Source: Azospirillum sp. SYSU D00513 (GTDB taxonomy: Bacteria > Pseudomonadota > Alphaproteobacteria > Azospirillales > Azospirillaceae). From it: 64,000 nt of DNA. Numbering within the stretch: position 1 is the stretch's first letter; the number at the start of each line of letters is the position of its first letter. The notes beneath the pieces were generated by a model. That model did no database searches. It was not told the origin of the DNA and saw only the letters and a list, made by a program, of their open reading frames with translations. Where the stretch lies: assembly GCF_017356015.1 (NCBI RefSeq), contig NZ_JAFIQV010000025.1, positions 44,420 through 108,419 on the forward strand, written 5' to 3'. This document shows, piece after piece, positions 41,471 to 50,963 of the stretch. A program made the position numbers and the translations under genes.

Positions 41471-41512
41471 CATGTCCGGTTTCCCATGTCCGGTTTCCCA
41501 TGTCTGGCTTTT
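41471..41512. repeat. Short tandem repeat, 14-bp period, three copies
   Basis: CATGTCCGGTTTCC occurs twice in tandem (41471-41484, 41485-41498), followed by a diverged copy (41499-41512). It lies just past the terminator, between two convergent genes, and is non-coding. Confidence 0.75.
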
Positions 41513-41532
41513 CTGGACCGGACAGGGCCGGG

Positions 41533-42657
41533 TCACCGCTCCGGCGGCGGCTCTCCGGCGGGCTTTCCGGTGACGGGCTCCTCCCCCTGCTCGAAGGCGG
41601 CCTCGCGCCCGCGCTCGATCCGCTCCTTGACCTCCTCCTCGTCGCCGGGCTCCATCGGGAGTTCCCTCTGCGGCCGGGTGGCGGGTTCGTGCAGCAGATC
41701 GATGAAGATGGGGAAATGGTCCGATCCGACATGGGGGCAGACCGCGAGGCCCCGGATCCGGAAGCTCGCGTCGTGGAAGACATGATCGAGCGGCCAGCGC
41801 GCGAACCACCAGTCGGCGTTGAAGGTCGGGTAGAACCAGCGCCCGATCCGGGGGTCCAGCAGGCCGCTGATGCGCCGGAACAGGCGGGTGGTGTGCGACC
41901 AGGCGACGTCGTTGAGGTCGCCGCACACGATCGTCGGAAGCTCGCTGCCGGCGACCTCCTTGCCCACCATCAGCAGTTCCGCGTCACGCTCCTCGACGTC
42001 GTTGCCGACCTGCGGCGGCTCCGGGTGAAGGCAATGCAGGGCGATCCAGTGGCCCGAGCGCAACCGCAGCCGCGCGCGGATGGAGGGAATGTCCTTCGAC
42101 ACGCGGTTCTGCACCAGCACGTCGGCCAGTTCCAGCCGCGAGTAGAGCAGCATGCCGTAGGTGTTCTCCAGCGGGTGCCGCACGGCGTAAGGGTAGCGCT
42201 CCCCCAGCACGGCCAGCGACCGGTCCCACCAGGCGTCGGTCTCGACGGCGAGGATGAGGTCGGGGTCGCGCTCGGCGATGACCGCGAGCAGCCGGTCGGC
42301 CGAGCGGTTGTCCTGCAGGACGTTGGAGATGAGCAGGCTGATGCCGTTGCCCCCGTCATCGCTGCCGGACCCGGCCGCGGAAGGCGCCTGCACGGGATTG
42401 AGGGGCGTGTAGGGCATCATGCGCCAGGCCTGCCAGAGCAGGCTGACCGCGGTCACGCCGCCCAGCAGCCCGCCGCCGGGCCGCCCCATCGTGGTGAAGG
42501 GCTGGACCGCGAGCGCCCCGGCCAGCCCGACCGCGATCTGCAGGCGGGGGTAATCGAAGACGCGGATCCACCATTTCGGCACCCGGACGAACGGCAGCAG
42601 CGTCGCGCCGACCAGGGCCAGCGAAAGGCTCCATACAGCGGAGTTGACGAGAAGCAT
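41533..42657 (-). CDS. Membrane-anchored endonuclease/exonuclease/phosphatase-family protein
   Basis: A 374-aa protein with two to three N-terminal helices (about residues 5-25, 37-55 and 63-78) and an EEP catalytic domain outside the membrane. Motifs present are NVLQDNRSADR, IVCGDLNDVAWSHTTRL (Asp-x-Asn), PLDHVFHD and GSDHFPIFIDLL. This family cleaves phosphodiester bonds in nucleic acids, lipids or inositol phosphates. The C-terminal tail is charged and probably disordered. GGAGA precedes the ATG. The substrate is not predictable from sequence. Confidence 0.9.
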   Translation of the reverse strand: MLLVNSAVWSLSLALVGATLLPFVRVPKWWIRVFDYPRLQIAVGLAGALAVQPFTTMGRPGGGLLGGVTAVSLLWQAWRMMPYTPLNPVQAPSAAGSGSDDGGNGISLLISNVLQDNRSADRLLAVIAERDPDLILAVETDAWWDRSLAVLGERYPYAVRHPLENTYGMLLYSRLELADVLVQNRVSKDIPSIRARLRLRSGHWIALHCLHPEPPQVGNDVEERDAELLMVGKEVAGSELPTIVCGDLNDVAWSHTTRLFRRISGLLDPRIGRWFYPTFNADWWFARWPLDHVFHDASFRIRGLAVCPHVGSDHFPIFIDLLHEPATRPQRELPMEPGDEEEVKERIERGREAAFEQGEEPVTGKPAGEPPPER

Positions 42658-42744
42658 GGTCTCCTGCCGGAATCGATCTTCCCCCTTCCCAACGGATCGG
42701 GACGGAAAGCGATCCGAGACCGGAGACGCGACGCTGCTTCCGCG

Positions 42745-42945
42745 TCAGCGCATCAGCCGTTCGACCCGCGCGCCGACCCAATGAAAGGCGCAGCGCGCGG
42801 GGTAAAGCAGCGCGAAGCGGAGCGCCGCCAGGACCGTCGCGGACAGGCCGGGGCTGGCGCCCGGCACGGCGCGGATCTCCGCCTCGGCGAGCGCGATGGC
42901 GCTGAACAGAAGATAGGCGCTCGCGCCGAACCAGAAATGGGTCAT
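42745..42945 (-). CDS. Small hypothetical membrane protein
   Basis: A 66-aa protein with one strong N-terminal hydrophobic segment (FWFGASAYLLFSAIALAEAE) and a second weaker one (LAALRFALLYPARCAFHWV), ending in basic residues. GGAGGCACC just before the ATG supports it. No family is recognised. It lies upstream of, and on the same strand as, the EEP-family gene, about 90 nt apart. Confidence 0.55.
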   Translation of the reverse strand: MTHFWFGASAYLLFSAIALAEAEIRAVPGASPGLSATVLAALRFALLYPARCAFHWVGARVERLMR

Positions 42946-43207
42946 GGTGCCTCCGATGCTCGGCGCACCATGACGCGGCCGTGGTTAAGGCCGGCTTAAG
43001 CCTGCGGCGGGAAAGGACGGCCCGCGCGCGATGGTGTCCCCGGCACCACAAGATGTTGGCAGATCGCGGGGACGGCATTATTGGTTTCAGCAACGAACAA
43101 TCGGGGCCATCGCCCCCAGCCGGAGGAACAGGCCCCTTGGCCGGACGTCCAGTACCAGCCGCGCAGCCGAACGGATCAGGATCGCTCGAAGCCGGAGCGC
43201 TGAAAGC

Positions 43208-44328
43208 ATGACGCGGCTGCGGCTGATCGCCGACGACCTGACCGGCGCCCTGGACACGGCGGCGCAGTTCGCGCGCGCGGCCGAGCCCATCCCCGTCCAC
43301 TGGAACGGCCTGCCCCACCCCCTGCCCGGCGGAAGCCTCGCCATCGACAGCGGGACCCGCGAAAGGACGCGGGAGGAGGCAGGCTCCATCGTCGCGGCGC
43401 TTGCCGCCGGACTCGCACGGGCACCGGACGCTCTTCTCTACGCGAAGCTGGACAGCCTGCTGCGCGGCCATGCCGGCGCCGAGATCGCCGCCTGGATCGG
43501 GGCGGTGGCGCCCTCCCACTGCATCATTGCCCCGGCCTTCCCCTATCAGGGCCGCGTCACGCGCGGCGGCGTGCAGCAGGTCCGCGGGGCGGAAGGCTGG
43601 CGCCCCGCCGAGACGGACCTGCGCGCGGATCTCCTGCGCGAAGGGCTGGAGGTCCGGCTTTGCCGCCCCGGCGATCCGGTTCCGCCCGGCATCAGCCTGT
43701 GGGACGCGGAATCCGACGCCGACCTGGCCGCCATCTCCACGGCCGGGCGGGCGCTCGGCGCCCCGGTCCTGTGGTGCGGCAGCGGCGGGCTGGCCGGCGC
43801 CCTGGCCGGCCCCCCAGCCGTTCCTTCGGCGGGGCCGGGCCATGCGCCCCTTCCGCGCCCGGTGCTGGGCCTGTTCGGAACCGACCACCCGGTCATGGCG
43901 GAACAGCTTTCCGCCTGCGGCACAACCGTCCTGGACCTGCCGGACGGCGGTGAGGGCAGCGCCGCCCTTCTCTCCGGCCACCTCGCCTGGGAAGGCGCCG
44001 CCCTGGCCCGCCTGACATTGCCCGAGGGTCTGGACCGCGCCGACGCCGCGCGCCGGATCGAACGGGGGTTCGGGGATCTGGTCCGGCGGCTCGCCCCTCC
44101 GGGCACGCTCGTGGTGGCCGGCGGCGAGACGCTGCGCGGTCTCTGCCTCGCGCTGGGGGCGGAGCGGCTGGATCTCGACGGGCATATCCTGCCCGGCGTG
44201 CCCTGTTCCATACTGCGGGGCGGCCGGTTCGCCGGCGTCCGCGTCATCTCGAAATCCGGCGCCTTCGGCGACCCCGGCCTGCTGCGGCGGCTGCTCGCCG
44301 CGACTGTGAATCCTGAAGGAGACAACCC

Positions 44329-44332
<4 letters not shown>
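43208..44332 (+). CDS. Four-carbon acid sugar kinase-family protein (DUF1537)
   Basis: A 374-aa kinase. The N-terminal domain starts RLIADDLTGALDTAAQFARA, the classic substrate-binding motif with the conserved Asp pair, and continues with YAKLDSLLRGHAGAEIAAWI and IIAPAFPYQGRVTRGGVQQV. The C-terminal domain has VVAGGETLRGLCLALG and VISKSGAFGDPGLLRRLL for nucleotide binding. Kinases of this family phosphorylate threonate, erythronate or related acids. The protein is somewhat shorter than the usual 400-430 aa. It overlaps the PdxA-like gene by 4 nt, which strongly supports an acid-sugar pathway. Confidence 0.9.
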
Positions 44333-45360
<1,028 letters not shown>

Positions 45361-45400
45361 GGCAGGGAGCTCAAGGCAGAGGGCCTGAGGCCGGGTCATG

Positions 45401-45433
45401 AAAAAGGCGCGCCGCCGAAGCGACGCGCCTTCC
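45401..45433. terminator. Bidirectional terminator between convergent genes
   Basis: AAGGCGCGCCG-CCGAAG-CGACGCGCCTT makes an 11-bp stem with one mismatch. On the minus strand it is followed by TTTTTC and on the plus strand by CCTCTTT, so it can serve both the PdxA-like gene and the membrane protein gene at 45452. Confidence 0.7.
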
Positions 45434-45451
45434 TCTTTCAAGGTTCGGTTC

Positions 45452-46408
45452 TTACGAAACGACCACGCGGTCGTCCCGGGTGCGGGTGCCGATGCGGCCA
45501 CCGATGAGGGCGGCGATGGCGCCCAGCAGCAGCGAGATCGTGCCGCCGATGCCCGCGGCCGACAGGGCGTTGCTTGTGGTCTCCGCGGCCTGGGTCGCCG
45601 TCTCCGTGGCCTGCTGCGTGGTCTGCGAGACCTGCTGCTCGACCTGCTGGAGGCGCTGGCGCGCCTGATCCTCGGGAATGCCGGCCTGCTGCGCGATGAG
45701 GCTGGTCGCCTCCTGCCGCGCGGCGTCGACCTGCTGGCCGGAGCCGGTCGCCATGGTGGTCAGGGCGCTGACCAAACGGGAGCGCGCGTCTTCCGGGCTC
45801 GCCTGCTGGTCGGCCGGGCGCAGCAGGTCCTCGGCCTGGCGGCGCAGGTCATCGGGCGAGACGCCGGCGCTGCGGGCGATCTCCGGTGCGGCCTGCTGGA
45901 CGGTCTGGGTCAGGCCGGAGGTGACATTGCCAAGCGCGCTGAACGCGCCGCCCATGATGCCGCCGACCGCCGTGGTGACGAGATAGGCGCTGACCAGCAG
46001 CGCGAAGGCCCAGGTCAGCAGGCCGTGGATCATGCCGTCGCCGCGGAGCGAGACGCCGGCCAGCCGGGCGGCGACATAGCCGCCGACCGCCAGCGCGATC
46101 ATGTAGCTGACGGTCCACCAGATGCCGGCCCCCATGCTGAAGCTGGTCGGCTCCGGCAGGCCGTTCGCCCCGGCGGCCGGGTCGATGGTCGTCATGCCGA
46201 CACCGACGCCCAGCATGCTCAACAGGAGCTGGATGGCGAGCGTCAGCACGACGCCCGCGAAGACCGCCGACCAGGACACGCGGCGGTGGACGCCCGGATG
46301 GACCTCCACGCCCCCGGATGCCAGGTGCGTGGTGCCGGTTACGCTCGTGCCGGAATGGGTCGCGGAATGGCTCCCGCTGCCCGGCGACGTGTAAACGCCT
46401 TCCTTCAT
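45452..46408 (-). CDS. Hypothetical membrane protein with Gln-rich helical region
   Basis: A 318-aa protein. A Ser/Thr/Gly/His-rich N-terminal 40 residues precede four to five helices: WSAVFAGVVLTLAIQLLLSM, WWTVSYMIALAVGGYVAARL, LLTWAFALLVSAYLVTTAVG, and a last one near the C-terminus (GGTISLLLGAIAALIGG). Between them is a long Gln/Ala-rich probable coiled coil (ARQRLQQVEQQVSQTTQQAT). I do not recognise a functional name; similar proteins occur in rhizobia and Azospirillum as general stress-type membrane proteins, but that is an impression. It is a single-gene unit. Confidence 0.7.
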   Translation of the reverse strand: MKEGVYTSPGSGSHSATHSGTSVTGTTHLASGGVEVHPGVHRRVSWSAVFAGVVLTLAIQLLLSMLGVGVGMTTIDPAAGANGLPEPTSFSMGAGIWWTVSYMIALAVGGYVAARLAGVSLRGDGMIHGLLTWAFALLVSAYLVTTAVGGIMGGAFSALGNVTSGLTQTVQQAAPEIARSAGVSPDDLRRQAEDLLRPADQQASPEDARSRLVSALTTMATGSGQQVDAARQEATSLIAQQAGIPEDQARQRLQQVEQQVSQTTQQATETATQAAETTSNALSAAGIGGTISLLLGAIAALIGGRIGTRTRDDRVVVS

Positions 46409-46719
46409 GATCTTGACCCCGTGTTTTCAGGCAATGAAGCGTCCGCGAGGCTGCCTGCTTTCCCAGTCGAGCAGACCCGCGATTGTCAGAGCGCTCAACT
46501 TGCATGCCCGGCAATGGTTCCCGCTTTCATGGGGCCGTCATGTTTCACATGCACGCGCGGCAGCCTTGTCTTTGGCGGAAACCTCCGCGGAAGGCAGGGG
46601 CGAACCGATCCTCAGGCATCGACGTCCGGCCCAATGACGAAAGGGGCTGCCCGGCCGGACAAAAGGCCCCGGCCGGACAGCCCTCTTCATCGACGCGAAC
46701 GTCTGGTGCGCCGCGCCGC
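46409..46719. other. Intergenic region between the membrane protein and the GH5 gene
   Basis: About 310 bp. It contains the terminator of the GH5 gene at 46644-46683 and should contain the promoter of the 46408 gene. No other feature is seen. Confidence 0.4.
46644..46683 (-). terminator. Intrinsic terminator of the GH5 gene
   Basis: GGGCTG-C-CCGGCC pairs with GGCCGG-A-CAGCCC (12 pairs, one mismatch), 37 nt after the stop on the minus strand, followed by CCTTTCGT. Confidence 0.6.
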
Positions 46720-48879
46720 TTACGCGATGGTGCCGTCGTAGAGCGCGGGCTGGATCGCGTCCATCTTGGCGCTGTTCACCGTCCAGTCATCGGTCATGAT
46801 GCCGCCGGTGTCGCCGGAGCCGGGGCTCCAGCCCCAATAGGTGAAGCTGACGCTCTCCTCGCCGGCGGCAAGGTCGGACTGGCCGTCGCCGTCGTAGTCG
46901 CCGTCCACATACTGGATGAAGGCGTCCAGCCACTGCTGGTCCTGGGTGGTCTCCAGCTTCGTGCCGAACTCGCCGACCAGCACCGGGGCGACCTCGTCCT
47001 GCACGATCCAGCCCCAGGCGTCGTTCCAGACCTCCGTCATGTTGTTCGGGAAGTCGGAGTCGCTGAACCAGCCGAAGCCGGCCATGGAGGGCGGGTAGTC
47101 GTGCACGGAATAGACCAGCTTGCCGTCCACGTCGAAGTCGATCGGGTCCGTCTTCACCCCGTCCAGGTTGCCGCCCCACCAGTAGGTTCCCTCGGCGGAC
47201 TGCTCCACGCCCTCGACGATCATCAGCCAGTTCGGGTTGACGGACTGGATGGCGTTGCCGATGCGCTCGGCCGCGGCGGCCCAGTCGGTGGCCTGGTTGC
47301 CGTCGCCCCAGGTGGCCTGGCCGTGCGGCTCGTTGTGCAGGTCGGCGGCGATGACCGACGGGTTGTCGGCGTAGCGCTCGGCCAGCATCTTCCAGTTCTC
47401 GATCATCACGGATTCCGGATAGTCGTCCGTGTACCAGAGGCCGTTCTCGTTGGCCGAGGCGCCGTCGCCGGACCGGTGGTGGTCGAGGATGATCTTCATG
47501 CCGGTCTGGTCGGCATAGTCGATGATCGCGTCGAACACCTCCAGGCTGGTCTTGCCTTCCAGTTCCGGGTTCAGTGAGTAATCGATGCCGGTCGGCATGC
47601 GCCCGTCGTCGAGCATGGCGTCGGACCAGGGCAGGCGGATGGTGTTGAAGCCCTGCTCCTTCATCTGGTCCATGATGTTCGTGTAGCTGTCCTGCCACAT
47701 GCCCTGGGGGGCGAAGGCGTAGCCCTCGGCGCCGAACCAGTTCACGCCCGTCAGCTTCACGTTCTGGCCCGAGCTGTCGACGATCTGGCTGCCCTCGGTG
47801 TGCAGATAACCGTCGGCGATGGCGCCGCTGGCCGTGCCGGTGTCCGTGTCCGAACCGGTGCCCGCGTCCGAACCGGTGGCCGTGTCCGAACCGGTGGCCG
47901 TGTCCGAACCGGTGATCGTCCCAGTGCCGGCGGTGCTGTCGGTACCAGTATCCGTGCCGGTGCCGGTCGTGGTGTCCGTTGCGTTCGTGCCGCCTGCCGT
48001 GAACAGGGGCTTGTCCGCGTTCACCACCAGCGTGCCGTTCCAGTAGAGGTCGGCCTGCCCCTTGACCACGTCCTGGCCGTCCAGCGTGCCCTTGTCGTAG
48101 CTGGCCGTGGCGTCGGTCGAGGCCACCTCATGGCCGTTGATCGTCACCGTGCTGACGTGCAGGTTGCGGTCGGCACCGGCGGCGGCGCCATCGTTGTCGT
48201 ACTGCACCTGGATCTTGTGCGCTTGGCCGCTGCTGAGATCGGCCTCGAAGGTGAAGTCCTTGGCGTCGGTGGAGGCCGTGCCCTCCCCGATCTTCTGCCC
48301 ATCGGCCAGCACGGTGAAGTGGGCGTTCTGGCCGCCGGCCGCACTGCCCCTGGCGTTCACGACGATGGAGGTTGCCGCGTCCGAGCCACCGCTGCCGCTT
48401 TCGCCGCCGTTGGTGGAGGCGCCGGTTGCGCTGTCCGTGCCGTTGCCGGTGAGCGGCGTCGCCGATGCGGCCGAGCCCGTGACGAAGGAGGACGGCGTCT
48501 GGAAGGTCAGCCCGCCGTTCCACCACAGGCCTTCCTGGCCATCCATGGGCTCGGCCGGGGCATCGTCGTCCTGCCGCTCATAGACGGCGTCCGCCGCCTG
48601 GAGGGTGTTGCCGTTGACGCTGATGGATTTCACGTAGAGGTCACGATACTGGCTGTTCGCATCGTCGTTGTCGTAGACGACCTGGACCGTGTGCTCCTCG
48701 CCGGCCGCGAGATCGGCGGTGAAGCTGTAGGGCTTGGCGCTGGTCGCGGTCACCGAAGCCGAGCCGACCTCCTTGCCGTCGACAAGCAGACGGAAATGCG
48801 GAGCCAGATCATCGGTCGAGTTGCCATAAGCATTGACGACAATATTCGTCGCAGACGAACCAGTAGTGTTCGTAGCCAT
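46720..48879 (-). CDS. Modular GH5-type glycoside hydrolase with two N-terminal carbohydrate-binding-like domains
   Basis: A 719-aa protein. Two similar modules (about residues 8-130 and 145-290) each have IVVNA, VQVVYDNDDANSQYRDLYVK or its counterpart VQYDNDGAAAGADRNLHVST, and a terminal LWWNG/LYWNG motif, as in calcium-dependent CBM60-like xylan-binding domains. A Thr/Gly/Ser/Asp repeat linker spans about 302-351. The catalytic (beta/alpha)8 domain follows, with acid/base E517 in DLHNEPHGQ and nucleophile E637 in VLVGEFGTK. It should cut beta-1,4-glucan or mannan/xylan-type chains. There is no N-terminal signal peptide, so export may use a type I or other non-Sec route. Confidence 0.9.
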   Translation of the reverse strand: MATNTTGSSATNIVVNAYGNSTDDLAPHFRLLVDGKEVGSASVTATSAKPYSFTADLAAGEEHTVQVVYDNDDANSQYRDLYVKSISVNGNTLQAADAVYERQDDDAPAEPMDGQEGLWWNGGLTFQTPSSFVTGSAASATPLTGNGTDSATGASTNGGESGSGGSDAATSIVVNARGSAAGGQNAHFTVLADGQKIGEGTASTDAKDFTFEADLSSGQAHKIQVQYDNDGAAAGADRNLHVSTVTINGHEVASTDATASYDKGTLDGQDVVKGQADLYWNGTLVVNADKPLFTAGGTNATDTTTGTGTDTGTDSTAGTGTITGSDTATGSDTATGSDAGTGSDTDTGTASGAIADGYLHTEGSQIVDSSGQNVKLTGVNWFGAEGYAFAPQGMWQDSYTNIMDQMKEQGFNTIRLPWSDAMLDDGRMPTGIDYSLNPELEGKTSLEVFDAIIDYADQTGMKIILDHHRSGDGASANENGLWYTDDYPESVMIENWKMLAERYADNPSVIAADLHNEPHGQATWGDGNQATDWAAAAERIGNAIQSVNPNWLMIVEGVEQSAEGTYWWGGNLDGVKTDPIDFDVDGKLVYSVHDYPPSMAGFGWFSDSDFPNNMTEVWNDAWGWIVQDEVAPVLVGEFGTKLETTQDQQWLDAFIQYVDGDYDGDGQSDLAAGEESVSFTYWGWSPGSGDTGGIMTDDWTVNSAKMDAIQPALYDGTIA
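47829..47975. repeat. In-frame 18-bp repeats in the GH5 linker
   Basis: Units close to GTGTCCGAACCGGTGGCC recur about five times (plus-strand reading) and encode TGSDTA-type hexads of the linker on the minus strand. Such repeats expand and contract easily, so the linker length may vary between strains. Confidence 0.7.
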
Positions 48880-49629
48880 TACTTTTATCCGTGATGTTTG
48901 CGGTGACCAGATCCTTGCCGCCCAAAGGTTAACGGATCGTTACCAAAACCAACGCAAACACCCCTTCCCTTGTGGCAAAGATAAGCCACGGGAGGATTTT
49001 CTTGCATGCTGCGGCAAGGCAACATCGCGCACGCGCGAGCCATATCCGGCAAAACCACAAAGAATCCGATTAGAAAAAAATCTTCCAGCTTTCCTGCCAA
49101 ACCGTCCGTATCCGCGACGGCGCCAAGCGGTTTTCCCCGGCCTATTTTGATCACAACTCCCTAGCGCAGGAGTTTCCACTGGCGGCCGTATCAGTTCCGA
49201 CAGCCGGGCGGCTTGGCGATGTCCAAGGCGCCGCTCCGACGGGGCGGAACCCAAAAGCCAGGCGGGTCCATCCCGGCCTCGATACGCCCGGCTGTCCCCG
49301 CCGGCGCGAATGCGCCGACGGCAGACACCGAAGTGGAGACACGCCGATGACCAGAAAAATTGAAAAGCCTGTCGGCACCAAGGATGGCCCGAGCAAGCTT
49401 CAAGTGAAACCATAGGACTATAGAAGTCATTCTGTGACTAAACAGCATCGCATCATTTAATTTCTTTCCCATTCCGGAAGTCTGAACTAAGTTTCGAAGC
49501 TCTCTGATGGACAGAGAAAGAAACAGCCAAAATCAATGCACCACGAACGGCGATGACTCACTGCCTCGCAGGGAAGGTTTCCATTCGCCTTGCACTGATG
49601 ATTTCGGCTGAAATGTTAGGAGAATGAAC
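48880..49629. other. Long divergent intergenic region (750 bp)
   Basis: It separates the GH5 gene and the acidic protein gene. It is mixed in composition, with AT-rich parts near 49060-49090 and 49390-49560. Short reading frames on both strands have no ribosome-binding site and no protein-like composition. The length suggests complex regulation of one or both genes, or an unrecognised small RNA; I cannot point to a structure. Confidence 0.4.
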
Positions 49630-50655
49630 ATGGCTATCAACCTCGTCACTGAAATGCTCAAGACCACCCTGGCCGGCACCGCCGTTTCGGCGAGCGCGGA
49701 TCAGGGCCTGTCGGGCAGCACGGCTGCCGAGCAGAACGCCACGGCTTCCACCGCCACCGCTGACGCTTCGGCCGACGCTTCGGCGGCGAATACCGCCGCC
49801 ACCGCGGACGTGGGGGAATCCACTCTCTCCACCACCGCGCTTGGCCACACGGACGGCGCTATCCGCCCCGCCCCGGCGCCATCCCTGGACGATCTCACCG
49901 AGGGAGACATCGCCGCTCTCAAGGCCGCCTATCTCGACGTGAAGGAGGCCCTGGCCGAAGCGCAGGAAAGCGATTCAGCCGAGACTGGGACCAACAGCGG
50001 TGATGCTGGCACGGCAGTGGAAGATCAGACGGAAGCGGACCGCGCGGCGGACATGAGCCACGGCGCGCACGGCGCCGATCCCCTCGCTCGGCTCCTGGCC
50101 GAGGCCACGGGCGACAGCGTCGGCGACATCCAGGGCGTCCTGCATCTGGTCCGCGAGGTGGCGCGGCAAGAGCACATCGACGCGACCGGCCGGCCGGTCG
50201 CCGACACCGCCACCGCCGGGGAGGAGAACCAGTCCTCATCCGAAACGGCGGCGACCGAAGCTGACCACGCCGGCCAGGATGTCACCCTCTGGCATGACCA
50301 TCCGGAGGGGATCGCGGATCGGTTCGGCGGAGCGGCGCCCAATGGAATGGGCGTGGAAACGGGCCACGGGCTTGGGCGCGCCCAGGCCGGAGCCGGCGGC
50401 TACTGGCACGACGCTCCGGCCCGGCCGGCCCTCGTGGAGCCGAGCGCGTCCGGGAACGCCGCATCGGACACGCCCCTCGCACCAAAGGAGGACGGCGCCC
50501 TGCTCCATCACCACGTCGCCGCGAATGCCGCCGTGACGCTGGACGATGATGTCGTGTCCGCCGTGGACCAGTTCACGGACGTCATGGAATCCCTCGACCT
50601 GTTCCCGGCCCACGGCCACGGCGCGGAGATCCCGCAGATGGAAACCGCCTTCTAA
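49630..50655 (+). CDS. Acidic, low-complexity hypothetical protein (Ala/Asp/Glu/His-rich)
   Basis: A 341-aa protein, family not recognised. The ATG at 49630 is preferred to 49624 because AGGAG lies 8 nt before it. The N-terminus (MAINLVTEMLKTTLAGTAVS) is mildly amphipathic, not a clear signal peptide. The first 100 residues are Ala/Thr/Ser/Asp-rich (SADQGLSGSTAAEQNATAS). The middle has a helical segment (EGDIAALKAAYLDVKEALAE). The second half has many histidines, including LLHHHVAANAA and WHDHPEGIADRFGG. It is strongly acidic and probably largely disordered. It is divergent from the GH5 gene, so both may be surface or extracellular components. Confidence 0.65.
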   Translation: MAINLVTEMLKTTLAGTAVSASADQGLSGSTAAEQNATASTATADASADASAANTAATADVGESTLSTTALGHTDGAIRPAPAPSLDDLTEGDIAALKAAYLDVKEALAEAQESDSAETGTNSGDAGTAVEDQTEADRAADMSHGAHGADPLARLLAEATGDSVGDIQGVLHLVREVARQEHIDATGRPVADTATAGEENQSSSETAATEADHAGQDVTLWHDHPEGIADRFGGAAPNGMGVETGHGLGRAQAGAGGYWHDAPARPALVEPSASGNAASDTPLAPKEDGALLHHHVAANAAVTLDDDVVSAVDQFTDVMESLDLFPAHGHGAEIPQMETAF

Positions 50656-50963
50656 GGGCCTCGGGTCCGGGTGATCCGGGCGGCGGGGACGGCGGCCAAG
50701 GAGCGCACGCCTTTCCCGCTGCCTCCTTCTGCGGCGCCGCCATGGCGCCGTCCCGACCTGCTTCCGGCCGGGTGGCCTGGTCGATGTCCAGGGGCAGCCT
50801 GAAGGCCAGGCGGGCCGCTTTTCCGGGCTCCGCTGCGCCCGCCTGTCTTCCCCCGGCCGTCTTCCCCCGGCCGTCTTCCCGTTGCCCGCACACCGCCATC
50901 TTCCGGATGGCGTCCACGAAATTTTCTCCGGCCGCGCAGGATTCCCGGCGCTGCCGACGTATC
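50656..50963. other. Intergenic region upstream of the ECF sigma operon
   Basis: About 308 bp, G+C-rich, with a short tandem repeat at 50845-50886. The sigma-factor frame stays open back to 50742, but that part is Pro/Arg-rich and unlikely to be translated. Autoregulated ECF promoters usually lie here, but I cannot identify the -35/-10 pair. Confidence 0.35.
50845..50886. repeat. Short tandem repeat, 14-bp period
   Basis: GTCTTCCCCCGGCC occurs at 50845-50858 and 50859-50872, followed by a diverged third copy (50873-50886), about 80 bp upstream of the sigma-factor start. Confidence 0.7.

Noticed and set aside
47829..47975. Regular 18-bp repeats that could suggest a CRISPR array.
   Set aside because: There are no spacers; the units are contiguous and encode the Thr/Gly/Ser/Asp linker of the GH5 enzyme.
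48833..49558. Several short frames on both strands in the GH5 intergenic region.
   Set aside because: None has a convincing binding site or protein-like composition, and they overlap each other.
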